Positions 1 to 11,922 are shown, counted from the stretch's first letter. The stretch is 18,423 nt of DNA from Cephalothrix simula (GCA_035591015.1 JAXIUW010224729.1:1-18423), one strand, 5' to 3'. Program-made: numbers and translations. The notes: generated from the sequence alone by a model not told the origin.

Positions 1-3000
1 GCTAGTCCTTTCAGGGGTACGGATGACGAAGGAAGAAAGTAGTCTGTGTTGAAGATGCAACTTACCAGGAGATACTTCCTAACTAAATTGTCACTACTCA
101 TGTTTCAGAAAAAGTTAACATTTTTCATTTTTGTACTTACGCACAAAAAATAATCTTTTTATGTTCATTTTGGGGGCCCCTAGCTTGGCGGCCCTTGGAC
201 TTTGTCCAACCCGCCATGCCTCCGTTACAGCACTCATCGCTGAATGTCACGCCAGATTCCGGGCGTGGCCGGTGCGAAGACTCATAACAGGGAATGCCAA
301 CTCCTTTAACAAGGGCCGGTCGGGTGGACAGTGGACACTAGGCTCGCACGTAAAATACCCCTGTGGACTATTCGAAACGAGTAGCCCAGGCGGACCTTTG
401 AGTCTATTTCCCGTGGTCGGTAAGTTAGAGCATTGGTAACCCAGGTCCGAAACCCGGCGTGGCAGGTACGAATGCAGTGGATGCCAATTGCCAATTGCTA
501 TATACGGTCGTATTGGCACTTTTTACTCGAACGCAAAAGGGCACTTTTGATATCATAAGCTATCAGCAGTCTAGATTTTCTGTACCATACGGGGAAAATG
601 TTTATGCTAAAGGTGGAAAATATAGTTTCGTTGCAAAAGATGTTATCGAAAGAGGCGTAGTTTGAAATTATGTTTCGGATATAAGGAGTATTATCTCCTA
701 ATGAGAGGGTTACTGTTATTGCAGTTAACCTCGCGTTTAACCTTTTTTGTAATCAAATGATAATTTTCAAGAATTCAGTCAGCGTGATATTACACGCGAC
801 GCTAACCGGAAACGAGGTTCCCGTGAGACGTGACACTAAAATGGCGTCCTAAAATAATTTTAGAAAAAGATGAAGAGAGGAACACTTATTTACTTTGTGC
901 CATGAGCATATTTCGTAACTTTTTACGGTAATAATAGTTTTGTGCCTCGGAATTTCGTATTTTATTGAAAAAGCTGTCGGCGACATCTTAACTCTCTTTA
1001 ACCTTAATGGAATCTGATGTACTGGAACATCGAATTAAAATTCAAAATCAGGTCTCCGATTTTATGGACAAGTCGAGGAACATTGATTGCTATTTCTGCC
1101 AATACCAACAAAATCTGCCAACACTCTTTCCTTGTCAAATAAATTTAATTTTTTAAAGGGTCAGCCGTTAGTCGAATTTCGTTTAGACCTGTCAGATCCA
1201 GTCTTAGTGCAGTGGATAGATGATCACAGCATTTGCTTAATGTCGTTGAGAATCTGGATTAAAAGTGAAATTTAGATTTGAATTTCAGAGAAAACTTCTG
1301 AGGCAAGATGGTTGCTGAGCTAAAATAAGGATCACATTTCAGTCACCATCCTTTATTTTTGAGATAAAATTTTGAAAGTGATATTTTTAAGGGGGTAATT
1401 TGGTCGCTGAATAAATTGGTTGTTATTTACAATTGTAATTAGGTAAATAAGAACTTTAATTCTTTTAACCTATGGTACCTTGTTATTTAAAAGTAAAATT
1501 AGTAAAAAATATCTTTTATCAGTTCAATTTTTGAAAGGGAAATATTTCTTTTCGAAAAAATTATCAGGGGTCCTTTATGATCCTAATGAACGTGACAGCT
1601 CACAAAACTTTAAAAAAGTGAATAGTATAATATTTTGAAGCATTTTAAGCCCTGCCCATTTTTTAAACCAGACAATCAAAAACCATTTCGTGAACCCTTG
1701 TCACTCAAAACAATTTAGGGCACCGGTAATTTTTGATATGTAAATGAGGTTTAAAAAAGTTCAATAGTTTGTTATAATAGAATTTAGTTATCAATTCAAA
1801 TATTAAGTATTATTTGCCTGTTAAACTTCGGACCTATTAACTTTTTAGTAAACATTTCGGACATTTTAAAAAACCGGTTCCGGTTTGTTCATTAGATAGT
1901 CTGTTTTTAGATATGTTACACGCATGTCTCATATTGTGCCGGCGCCCTTTTTGAAGTGCAAATTTTTTATACATTAAATTTTTGCAAAATAATTTCAGCG
2001 AAAGTTTATTTGCTTTAGTTTGCATGAGACCATTTATCTGGTCTTATGCTGCGATGCTGAATATTGGATTTTTTCATAATATTTTCCTTTAAATATGGAT
2101 TATTCATTTTCTAAAAGTAAGTTTATTTTAAAACATTTTTTCAAATTATAGAAAATTAATTAAAAAGTTTAATTTGAATAAACAAAAATAAAACTAAACA
2201 CAGTAAGTAATTTTTAATTAAAGAGATTAATTGTCACGAATCCAAGACATCAATGGTAAAATTTTTTTTAGGCGTTCGTTTGTTGTCTTATTCTTAATTT
2301 CTTACTTAGCATCTAAGTCATGATCTGAGCTGAGATCTCTATCTTACTCTTAATAAATCATCAAGTCACTACCTTTCAAAGTACCCCTACGTAATGATGA
2401 AGTGATGTGACCAAATCACACCTCTGAACACATTTTGAAAAAAAATTGATGTATAGTTTTAAGTCACCATGGTTACCTTTAAATTTAACACGCTGGCGTT
2501 GCGTGGTCTGCAATTTAAATGTATATATTAAAACATGTAATTTATGTACACGTTTTTTGGTTAAATTAGCCTTGCAAGGAACAATGTTATGCATTTTTAT
2601 GCATTTTTTTGCTAAATCGCATTCTTTTGAATAAAGCCTTTAAGAGCCAAACTTCAGGTGTAACAATTCAACTTCAAAACTCTTTAAGGGAAAACAGGTA
2701 TCTTTTTGTCAACCAACTTTCCACCTTTCGGTAATTTTTCTTCTTTCAAAACGTTTAAAATAATGCAGAAGATAATTGGTTTAGATGTGATACGCGACGG
2801 ATATTTTTTCTGGAATTAATTTTCAAATTTTTTCCCAAAATAATCAATAGTTTAGCGTGATTTATGAGGAAAAACATTATTTCAAAATTTATAATTGGTA
2901 TCTTTGTTACGAAGTAGATATCATAATTGACTGTTTTTATTCCATGTTTTTTCGCCATTAGTCAATTAAGTCGTTAACCGAGTAAGGAATATCGGGTGGG

Positions 3001-3160
3001 CCGATAAACCTGACCATTACGACACTTACTTTGAAAGGAGACGCAATTTTCGTCTCAATTTTCCGCGCTTTCTCATCTCGGGCGTTGGAATCTGCAGCCC
3101 GATTATTATCTCAAATTGCTAAATTGTTAACTAATGGGTTTCAAATTTTATATCTTTCAG
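1..3160 (+). other. 3' part of intron 1 of the BCL11 homologue
   Basis: AT-rich non-coding DNA ending in a polypyrimidine tract and acceptor (tatctttcag, AG at 3159-3160). The first coding base downstream completes a codon that lacks its first base, so an upstream exon must supply it (a phase-1 junction). I looked for the family's short first exon, which begins with a Met-Ser-Arg-Arg-Lys-like peptide, and did not find it, so the gene starts outside the window. Apart from the repeat at about 145-510 and a small perfect hairpin just before the exon (GAGACG 3038-3043 with CGTCTC 3051-3056), I see no gene, tRNA or recognisable element. Short open frames here have no family features and no coding look. 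Confidence 0.75.
145..510 (+). repeat. SINE-like, tRNA-related repeat fragment
   Basis: This block is clearly richer in G+C than the DNA around it, which suggests an inserted repeat. At about 413-458 it resembles the promoter half of a tRNA: an A-box-like stretch with TTAGAGCATTGG (425-436) and a B-box-like GGTCCGAAACC close to GGTTCGAANCC (444-454). The anticodon arm seems deleted, so it is not a working tRNA gene. Upstream is a strong hairpin (GGCGG 187-191 / CCGCC 211-215 enclosing TTGGAC 195-200 / GTCCAA 204-209), and downstream a short tandem of GCCAATT (483-496). The open frames across it are not convincing proteins. A tRNA-derived SINE, perhaps joined to another repeat, is my best reading. 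The family is not recognised and the edges are approximate. Confidence 0.45.
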
Positions 3161-3571
3161 TGGAACCTACAAGTCACTCCGAACAAGATATGCTCATATG
3201 TGGAGATTGCCAGTCTGAATTTCCCCTTGCAGATATATTAAGTTTTATCAAACATAAAGTCCAACAATGCAATAAAGAAAACTGCCGACCGTTCGACACT
3301 TTGGACTCTCAAAATCCCGAACGGGATGAGCCGATATCAGTTATCAGTAATCGGCGACCAAGCATATCAGCCCCTATAGCTAGTAAATCTTCATTCGAGC
3401 GTGATCGAGTGTCACCAAGACCACCGAACTCTCAAAATGCACCCATTAATTTAAGTATGGATTTGGAAGATGGCGTTGCCCGAGATAGCGAATCATCCGA
3501 GGTTCAGAGGCGTAGCGAGGCACCCGTAAGACCGAAACATAAAGATGCAGAGTCAAATACAACTAATTCTG
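3161..3571 (+). CDS. BCL11 homologue, exon with N-terminal CCHC zinc finger (5'-partial gene)
   Basis: Internal coding exon. It starts with two bases of a split codon after the acceptor at 3159-3160 and ends with the first base of a split Glu codon before gtaagt (3572-3577). Counting the first full codon (Glu, 3163-3165) as residue 1, it gives residues 1-136. Residues 13-36 form a finger with ligands C13, C16, H31 and C36 and the core FPLADILSFIKHK. Spacing (C-x2-C-x14-H-x4-C) and sequence match the N-terminal finger of vertebrate BCL11A/B, which mediates self-association rather than DNA binding. The rest is a disordered, polar linker. PINLS (94-98; bases 3442-3456) fits the P-x-[DN]-L-S class of CtBP-binding motifs. 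The preceding exon would supply the start codon and the NuRD-recruiting peptide. If intron 2 were retained, an in-frame stop follows two codons after the junction codon. The product is a nuclear repressor or cofactor. Confidence 0.9.
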
Positions 3572-3650
3572 GTAAGTTTTAAACTTAAGAGGGAAGCTTA
3601 GCAAGGTTTTTGTAATATCCTCTCAGTGACGTGACGTCCGGAATTAATAG

Positions 3651-3893
3651 GCCAGAAAAATTGGAGTTACCCACCTATTTTTTCGTAGATGAAATTATAT
3701 TATGTTAAATTATATATTGGTTATACATTACCTAATACTAGTAAAAGTTCGTGTCGTCATGATGGCACTCTCTAGCAGCGAAAAAGTGAATTGCTTTAAT
3801 GTTAACGTTATTCACCTTTTCGCCGCTAAGGGGCGCCATGATGACGTCGCACAATTTAAAGGAGCCCAATAGGTTAACTCCAATTTTTCCGGC
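3651..3893. mobile_element. Fold-back (MITE-like) element with nested inverted repeats
   Basis: Two nested inverted repeats share one centre. The inner arms, 3755-3791 and 3810-3846, are each 37 bases and match at 30 of 37 positions with no gap, around an 18-base loop. The outer arms, 3651-3671 and 3873-3893, match at 19 of 21. Between the two sets the left side has 83 bases and the right side 26, so one side has gained or lost sequence. There is no transposase frame. A non-autonomous fold-back or MITE-type insertion is the simplest explanation. I could not identify a clear target-site duplication, so the ends are uncertain. A hairpin RNA from either strand is an alternative or additional possibility. 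Confidence 0.6.
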
Positions 3894-5044
3894 AAATTTT
3901 GTATTCTCGTATCGTCATCACGTATTTTTATCTTTCTCGTATTCAATAAAAAACTACTTTTCATTGACCGAGGAATTTCTCCTGTCCATTTTCTCATTAT
4001 TTATTCTCACAATTGCTGGTATTAACTGGACATTATGGTGATTTCTCTTTTTCTAAAGATGTTCACTTTTCTTTCCGTATGTCCATTAGGCGATCGAAAA
4101 CGCATCAAAATGTTTTTTTCATGGCAATTTATGCCAGTCAGAAAGACTAGAAACCGGCAATTTACCTTTTAAAGGAAAATCGCTGTGTTCTTTATTACCG
4201 GGCATGAAATCACTTTAATACTAATTATCTATTAGGCTTGTAAAGCTGTGTACCAAACAACTCAATATCTTGTGTTAAAGTTTGCCTAGCTTGGCCAGAA
4301 TTCACAAATGGTCAAACACTGATCGCGGTTAACAAAGTTAAGTTAACTAGTTTTTGGATCTTCTTACCTAATTATGTTTGCTTTGGTCACCAAACCGAAC
4401 GGGCTCATTCGATTAATTTGATTCAAATATTTACATTCGTTTCGTTTTTCTATGACCGCGCTTTTGGTTGATTTTTATTTGCGGGGTCTTTGCTTCATTA
4501 ATCCAAACTATACCAAGAAAGGTCCGCATAAGATTCCTGAACTTCATAAATCTTACCCAAAATCGATATTTTTGCGGCTTTAAAATTGAAATAAGACTTC
4601 AAATACAAGAAACATGGAATTTGATAGATGTTTCGACCAACTTGAAAGGGCTATCTCTTTGATCATTTCTTTATTTTCAATTTTTATATCCAAGAAAATG
4701 CCATATCGACTGCTCATTAGCAAATAGCCATCTTTGATCTTCATGTGTCACGGACGTTAGAGTTTTTTAGTTAAAATTGAAATGTGAAATGGTATTATAG
4801 GATCAATCAAAAACTGCCGAGTTTTTTCAGTGCTCTATGAGCCTTATTAAACCTGATAATTTCCTTTCAAAAATTTGACCGCAAAAATCAGGTCTATGAA
4901 TAAATGGCCAAAGTTCGCGAGGCCAGTTTTTTGACAATTCAAATAAGCCTTGTCAGTATTCTTTGTGATTTAAGTGGAAAAATAAACGTTTAGACCGCAA
5001 CAAACAATACTTTCCTGTCTTGGATTTCAAAGGTTGTGGTTATT

Positions 5045-5113
5045 TGAGTTTTTCAACTCAGCGGTTGCTGTGCGGTCCAAATGCGGCTGCAAAGTTCTGC
5101 AAAGTGCAGCCGT
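5045..5113. repeat. Two adjacent perfect hairpins
   Basis: TGAGTT (5045-5050) pairs with AACTCA (5055-5060) across four bases. CGGCTGCA (5084-5091) pairs perfectly with TGCAGCCG (5105-5112) across 13 bases, and a G-T pair extends the stem by one. The second hairpin is GC-rich within AT-rich DNA and its loop repeats TTCTGCAAAG-like words. The stems are too short for a typical microRNA precursor. No function is assigned. Confidence 0.5.
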
Positions 5114-6795
5114 CAATTTTTTAAAATGATTATGTCCATAATCAGGCTATTGAAAGCGTCTTGTTTTGAGAGTATATACCAATATATATAAGCTGTTCTT
5201 TGGACACTACTTAATGGTACTCAAAAAAGGGTCGTTAAAAAAATGTTCTTAAAAATGGACCTTAAGTGCGGACTAATTTCTCTTGTATATATAACATTTT
5301 TTAATTTAATTGAAATTCTTTGCTATGAATTGAAACTATGCAAAACATGTTTCAAATTGTCTCAAATTAATTTTGAAAAAAAATATTTCCCAAGCATTAT
5401 TTCAAATTAATTTTCAAAATTTTTTAGTTTCACCAGTTAAATTTTTGAGTTTGAAAAATTATGCTTTCTGGTTTTGTTTTAAAATAGATTAGAAATTATT
5501 GGCTTAAATTGGTTAGAATTTAATGAATTAAATAGTCAAATGACAAACTACCTTGCTTAGGCGTTGTCTTTGATATATATGATTTTTTTTCTTTGTACAT
5601 GGCTAACTTCAGATCTTTCTGCCTCTAGCAAATTTAAAATCAACGTAGGCTTCGATATTATATTTGCAAAATTGAAATATAATCCGATCTATGTATGCCC
5701 ACAGGGCTTATCTTAAAAACATGCATGTCCGGTTTTCAACTTTAATGATTTAGATCAGATATTGCTCCGGGTCTTCAATTTAACAAGGGATTTGATTTGC
5801 AAAAGATGGATTTTTAATCAAAATTAATCGCAACCTCTAGCAAGCCTCAATAAGTTCGAAATATAAATGACCTCTATCTAGAAATTGGGACCTTGGAAAT
5901 CTTGATGTACAAGACCTCGGACATGATATTGACGTATATTGGTATTTTTAAGCTATCTGAGAAAATTGGATACTGGTCATCTGTTTTTCTGGATGATATC
6001 TCCGTTTATCCTTGACCTTTGGAAGTGATTCTTTGACGATTTTCGATACAAAGGACTTAGGGTCAATTCTAAGTCGATGCACGGATCGACAATGACGCAA
6101 TTTCAACTTTGCTTAGAGCAGCTTAACTGCTTAATGAGGCTCGGAGATTGACAATGTTTCTTAGATAACTATTGACGTGACGGGGATTACTCGTGGCCGT
6201 CGCGTTGTCCGAGATTACAAGTCATTCCTTATCTGACTGTTATTTTTTCCAATTTCTTTTTTTCTTTGCTATCTTGTCCGTTTTTAAATTAACATAAGGC
6301 TATCGTGACTGACGTGAATTTTACAGCTTAAAGTGACAGTAATTTACAATGAACCCACATTACCTAACGCCTGTGAAAACGTGAAATGGGAGAGTATCAC
6401 AAAAAGAAAAATCTTCCCTTTTTGAAGTTTTTTCTCCGTTCATCACGCCTTATGTACCAAAATGCTCTTTTGTATTTTTTAAAGATATTCTCCTCTACGT
6501 TGACTTTTTAGAAATCGACATAAGTTGATTCTTTTTCTATTATCTCGTCTGCATGACCTACTTCTTTGTCTAGACTTTTTTGGAATAATTACCTTTGTTG
6601 AGTGCATTCGTGCATCTCCCATTATTGATTTTTTAAACAATATCTAATATCTAACCCAATTCGTTCCCGTTATCTCTCGGAACACATGATGACATAATGA
6701 CCATCATCACACAACTATGACCTTTCTGCAACCGGTACTTAGAACCTTCCGCCTTGTCCACTGTTACTTGCGCTGTGCACTGCTATAATTGAAAC

Positions 6796-6830
6796 TAATG
6801 AAATTAGCCCTCTATTTTCATTAATTTCAT
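6796..6830. promoter_or_regulatory. TAAT-N3-ATTA homeodomain-type palindrome within an inverted repeat
   Basis: TAATGAAATTA (6796-6806) has the TAAT-N3-ATTA arrangement known as the P3 site for paired-class homeodomain dimers. The overlapping ATGAAATTA (6798-6806) recurs as a perfect inverted copy, TAATTTCAT (6822-6830), after 15 bases. In AT-rich intron DNA such words can occur by chance, so this is only a candidate site. Confidence 0.3.
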
Positions 6831-7191
6831 GCAGAAACGACTTTAGGCCTTTAACAGTGTTTAAAGATCTTTAAAGATTGAAGCGCACGTTAGTTAATTG
6901 TTTCCACTGTTAGTTCTTTACTTGCGCTGCTGCGTGCTGTGCTCCAACATGTGAAGATCAGTACCACTACTAATTCAGCCGCCAGTGAACTAATCGGCGA
7001 TAAACTGTGTATACTCATTAAAAAATATTACAAAATGCGTTACACAGATTTTCTGTCCAGATAATTTATAATTCCTCAACGCGCTATTCTTTTCTACCAT
7101 TTAAAATAATTTTCTTTTTAAACGGTAAGATCCTTTATGAGCTCTTAATACCGTTTGCAATTGACAGAAATCCTCTTTAGCCAAATTGAGT

Positions 7192-7394
7192 TGGTCATGT
7201 TATTGACCATTCCTAGTGGCTATTTATCCTCTCGCGGTCACTTAACACGATGGGAGACATCTTCAACAATATCAATTTTCCATGTTGATCCTGTTTATCA
7301 AATGGCTATCGGTCAATTTGTGGTGAGATTATTCCAGCTTCTGGCAATTTGTCGCCTGATTCGACAGGTTAGTTTTCATTATGACCAATGGTCA
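7192..7394. promoter_or_regulatory. Cluster of four TGACCA motifs in two inverted pairs
   Basis: TGGTCA (7192-7197) faces TGACCA (7204-7209) across six bases. TGACCA (7382-7387) faces TGGTCA (7389-7394) across one base, making a perfect 13-base palindrome. TGACCA is the word bound by zinc fingers 4-6 of human BCL11A in the gamma-globin promoter, and those fingers are strongly conserved in this gene. Four copies in 203 bases is far above chance for a six-base word. A candidate autoregulatory element; binding is inferred. Confidence 0.4.
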
Positions 7395-7962
7395 ATTACT
7401 GCTACCTAAGAATCCATTTCGCGGTTACCGATGATGAGATAAATATCGTGTGAATGAAGACACTGAAGAAAACTGATAAATAAATAAGTAATAAGTAATT
7501 TAGAAATGGATTTTGGTTTCAACAGAATTCGATTAGACAGGTATTTTTGTCGTATTGTTAGCCTGGGTTATCATGTTATTAAATTGCAACATCTTAAATT
7601 TTTTCAATATATTTGTATATCATATCAATTTCAATTAAATTTAATTCAATTTTTTCAACTTAATGTCCAATCCCTTACATAATACATTCAGCTTACCATA
7701 ATTTGATTTTCAAATTATTGATATGATACGTCCTAAGGCCCTTAGTTTTAGCTTAAATATGTCTCCGTCTAATCTAATCAATTTGAGCCGTACACGCGTT
7801 GTTTTGCCGTAATATACCCCGTAGGCAGCATAACCTTATTTCTGTTAGGAGGAAATTTCATCCGTAATTACAGTACAACAAAAGGCCCGAAATAAATTTA
7901 GCATCTCACGAAAATGCTCAATCCTAAAATTTGTGTGGTTTTTGTAAAACTTCGCGTTGGCC

Positions 7963-8019
7963 CTTGATCGCCCTTGCACCGTGACTGTAACTGATCAAGA
8001 TTAATGGGCCCATGGGCCC
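7963..8019. repeat. GC-rich palindrome and neighbouring inverted repeat
   Basis: ATGGGCCC is repeated in tandem at 8004-8019, and 8006-8019 is also a perfect 14-base palindrome (GGGCCCATGGGCCC). Just upstream, CTTGATC (7963-7969) has an inverted copy GATCAAG (7993-7999). The G+C content stands out from the surrounding intron. No function recognised. Confidence 0.5.
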
Positions 8020-10392
8020 CGCCGGTGTGTATCATCAATTATTAAACAGATTTATTTCAAGTCATTTTAGTATCAAGAGAAACTTATCCATTTCTTTATT
8101 GATCTCATTTGTTTTACTTAAGTAATTATCTGTTTTGGACCTTGATTAAGTATCCTCGCCTTTCAAATCTCATCATCAAATTAAACAATTTTGATCACTT
8201 TTTGTGTCCCCCGGCGCCTTTATCCTATGTCATCAACTTTAAAAGTAGGGCCGTGGTGACTTAAGACCCACATGGGCGACATTTTATCATCGTAAAGGCC
8301 AATCTATCTCTTTCTTCCTCGGCCAAAAAGTAGTGTTTTTGCAATCTTATACTTTTGGGACTTCTTTTGACATAAATTGCATTGCTTGGAAAAGCCGATT
8401 AGCAAACTATTGACAGTTAAAATGAATTATTTATTGATCTTTGTTTCAAGTGAATGCCTAAAGTCTGGAATCCAAGAAAAATTTATTTTACTATCTGAAA
8501 AAACTAGAGTATTCCAAAAGTATTTTTATTGGAGAAATGAAAATAAATACATAAGATATCCGCCACTAATGAGACTTTATTTTTTTCTTCTTCCTAATTT
8601 AGCTGTATGCACTACTTTTGGTAGAATAAACAACGATTTCCACTATCCACATGCCATTTATCTAGTCCACACAATATCTGTGTGTTCATGGACCGAAAGA
8701 CTCTTAGATGTGCCTCCTTTCGGACTCTTGTAGGGTCTTTAAGAGTTTCCAATAACCCTGTATAATTAAACCCCAAACTCAAGGGTCTGTCCGAGTACTT
8801 CTTCACAGCCTATTTGCATCCAACATTGGCCACATGCTGAATATTAATATCCAGTCCGTATCATCTTAAAATTGGCTCTTCATCCATCTTGACTTTATCA
8901 TTTGCATCAATTTAAATATTGCATTAGAGGAAAACGATCAGTGTTTGTTGACTTCGAATTTAATACTTTAGACTTTTGGTCTTCTAAGGTTATCCACGTC
9001 TATGGCTCATTAGATATACCTCTTTATTAAATGATGATGACATCATACTAATAGTAGGCCTGGAGTAGTGCATTAGCCAAGAAGCTTTGTAACTTCTCAA
9101 ATTGAGTAAACCTAGTTTTTTTCTTACCCTGGTTGAGAAGATTATGGTTTCTTTTCGTTTTCCACACACTATATTTTTCTTTGCCTTTTCACTCCGCGCT
9201 GTTTACCTGACTTAAGAGTTTCTTTTAATTTAACATCATCAGCGCTTCAGGCTCTTTTATGTCCGTATCTTTAATTAATCTATTGTTATAAACTCGGCTA
9301 TTGATCATGGCCGGATTTCGTTCCAACTGGTACGGATGCAAAGCTACTAGGCGGAGAAAGTTTATGTGAATATAGAATCCTCTTGCTAAAGGCTATGGCC
9401 ATCATCAGCATATTGCTCTTTTGCTGTATTCTTTTCAAAAGAAATATTGTCTTACAAAATCAGAATCCAATAATAATAAAGCAAAATGATTATTGTGCAC
9501 GGTACACACAAAGAAAAACATTGATTATTTTTATACCCCGGTGTAAATTGGAACATTTAAAATTCTATATTTGTTTAAATCTAACTATATGATATTTCTT
9601 TGAAGACCGATATTTTTTATATCTATTAAAGACTTCAAAATAGTGTTTAGATAATTTCCAAAGTGATGACGCTAGCTAGTCCAGGGTACACAGTTTTGAA
9701 TAATATAAGTCACAGTTAATTTCTTGAAAATGACGTTAATTACCATTTTCGATAAAAAATTTATCATTTTCCAATTCTAAAATTGATTATACTTTTAAGC
9801 AAAGACCATCTTTTTCGAATACAATCGGTTAGAATAATTTAATGACCGAACTGCCGTAAATCATGTTCAAGTTTTGATGAATGGTCAAGAAAATTGGATT
9901 TTCTGTTTTTACTATTAAAGCCTTATTTATCATCATTTAATTCTAACAGCTTTTCGGATTTCCATTTCAAAAAGGAAGTCACTGACAAGACCGTATCCTA
10001 CTATCTTAATTTACTAGGCCATTGTTCATTAACTTTCAAAAATATCTATTTGAAAGTGGAGGATGTAGATTACAATTGAAAATATTTAAACAAGAATAAG
10101 CTATCAAGTGATGAAAGAATGGAGAAAAAATTAGACTTGGGTCAAAAAGAGATAAAGAAAATAATTTCTGTCTTGGGACACTTTTGGTTAACGATGGCGG
10201 ACTTCTCTTGACAGACTGACAATAAAAAACTGATGCATTGGACATCAGCAATTTGCCGTTGCAAATTTTCCGGTAGATTTCTGAATGGTCTGAGTTGGTC
10301 AACTCCAAATCAACAATGGTTCATAGTTTATCACGCTAAGAAAGTAGTGAACGAATGCTGCTCGAGGGAGCAATCCATCATGTGACGATAAA

Positions 10393-10456
10393 GACCCGGA
10401 GATGGAATTGGAAGTATAGCTGCCCCGTTTGGTCTGATCCTGGGTCTCCGGGGGTC
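10393..10456. repeat. GC-rich island with inverted repeat
   Basis: GACCCGGAGA (10393-10402) is matched in inverted orientation by TCTCCGGGGGTC (10445-10456), with a two-base bulge. The island of about 110 bases is GC-rich against an AT-rich background. No open frame or exon of the BCL11 family is visible in it. Confidence 0.4.
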
Positions 10457-11448
10457 ATTGGTCCATCAGAGCCGGCCAAATTGTCCATGTCAATTTAACT
10501 GGTCACTTATTAAGTTGGACGTGATTAATTATACCCTTTTTAACAGGGGTTTAAAGAGAAAATTCCCCAGTGAATTGAACTAATTTGAGGAAACAATAGA
10601 CACTATCTGCCATCGTGATATTAAACATATTTTCCTTCAGACCGAGTCTGACCGAGTTGCTCTGATTCTAAATAATAAAGACTATTTCTTCCGCTATGTA
10701 TTTAGGTATCAATATAACTAAAACACCCTAGATATGTCATTGTGTGTTATTCGTCTAGAAAACGGGAAATGTCCGGAGAACTATGCAAAAGGTTTGTAAA
10801 CGTCGAAGTGGTATTTTTCTTTTAGGCTCTGCTACATCCTCATCTCTCTCTTCCAGTATTCCATAATTTGTATAGAGATTTCAAATGGCAAACTTATCAA
10901 AGACATATCCTGTTTTTAGTAATTTCATTTGATTTGAGGAAGTGTGTTTCCACGATCCTTGGTCAGGATTCATGAATTTCTTAAGAAAGGAGTGAATTTT
11001 GATCAACCACTTCAATTTTGACAGGACAAATGTCAAATAGTTGATGGACTGAAGCGATTGCAATCGAAGCACTTCCCCTTGTCTGTCGGGCCATCAGTCG
11101 GTCATCATTTCATTTCAATGAAAATTGATTATATCTGAAATTTCTGACGTACAGGATGCCCGTACGTCTACTGCTCGACGTTTTGGATTTAGAAATTGAA
11201 ATGGACAAATCGTTGATAAGCTTTATCATTTGTAATTTCTGCTGAAATTGACAGAAATTCATATTTTTGTTAAGTGTTCGGTATAAATGATGACTAATAT
11301 TATACAGATTTTAAATCATGATTTTGATTTGTTTCATCAAGAGGCGTTTTTCTGAACAGTGCTTTCAGCAATGACACATTAATCGAAAAATATACACATC
11401 TTTCCTTTTTTCATCAGATTTTAATTTCAGGCCAAGATGACTCCTGTC

Positions 11449-11462
11449 TTTGCACATGCAAA
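11449..11462. repeat. TTTGCA/TGCAAA inverted pair (POU-half-site-like)
   Basis: TTTGCA (11449-11454) and TGCAAA (11457-11462) are inverted around two bases. ATGCAAA resembles the half-site of POU-domain factors. The same words recur inside the larger inverted repeat about 190 bases downstream. Confidence 0.3.
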
Positions 11463-11647
11463 ACAGTTGTAAATAGTCTTTTTGTCTAGTTTTGCAATCA
11501 AGAGTGATAATTAGGCTAGAAGCCTGGATCATTAGCAACTTTGTTTAGCTCTTTAGTTTCCCTGTGCTGAAAGCAAACTTTTTGAGCACCAATGATGGTC
11601 TACTACAAGGATACTCTTCAGAGGAGCTCATTGTCATCAACAAAACA

Positions 11648-11673
11648 TTTGCAAGCTAGCCACAGCTTGCAAA
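11648..11673. repeat. Perfect 10-bp inverted repeat with 6-base loop
   Basis: TTTGCAAGCT (11648-11657) pairs perfectly with AGCTTGCAAA (11664-11673) around AGCCAC. It is one of the tightest perfect hairpins in the intron. It is too short for a microRNA precursor. A protein-binding palindrome or the remnant of a small repeat are both possible. Confidence 0.5.
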
Positions 11674-11911
11674 ACACTTTACAAAATTGGACTTTGATGA
11701 GAGTACCAAATGTTTATGAGTTGTAATGAGGATATGATGGAGATATCTTCTTCTTTTTATAATGGTGACCACTTCTAAATGTGGCATATCCGTTGACGTT
11801 GAGTGAGGAAGTAGTTTAATGGCCCTTCATTATAACTAGCTTAGTGCAATAAGTTATTTAAAAGTGCTTTTTTAACAAATGAATGGTAGGAGACCAATAC
11901 CTGAGCCACTC

Positions 11912-11922
11912 AAGATGGCGGC
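11912..11922 (+). promoter_or_regulatory. YY1/Pho-type motif AAGATGGCGGC
   Basis: AAGATGGCGGC matches the consensus AAnATGGCGGC of the conserved zinc-finger factor YY1 (Drosophila Pho). It stands alone in AT-rich intron DNA, where this GC-rich 11-mer is unlikely by composition. Candidate binding site only. Confidence 0.35.

Noticed and set aside
131-439. Open frame of about 100 residues as a small gene.
   Set aside because: It lies in the GC-rich repeat, has no recognisable domain, and overlapping frames exist on the other strand.
897-903. Another GTGCCAT seed match.
   Set aside because: It lies in intron 1, far from the 3' UTR, without the GTGAATTC partner; expected by chance.
3031-3160. 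Coding sequence extending upstream of the exon at 3161.
   Set aside because: A good polypyrimidine-AG acceptor precedes 3161, the upstream part has no family similarity and no ATG start, and the family likeness begins only after the splice site.
8377-8733. Open frame of 118 residues in intron 2.
   Set aside because: AT-rich composition, no domain, no support from context; chance frame.
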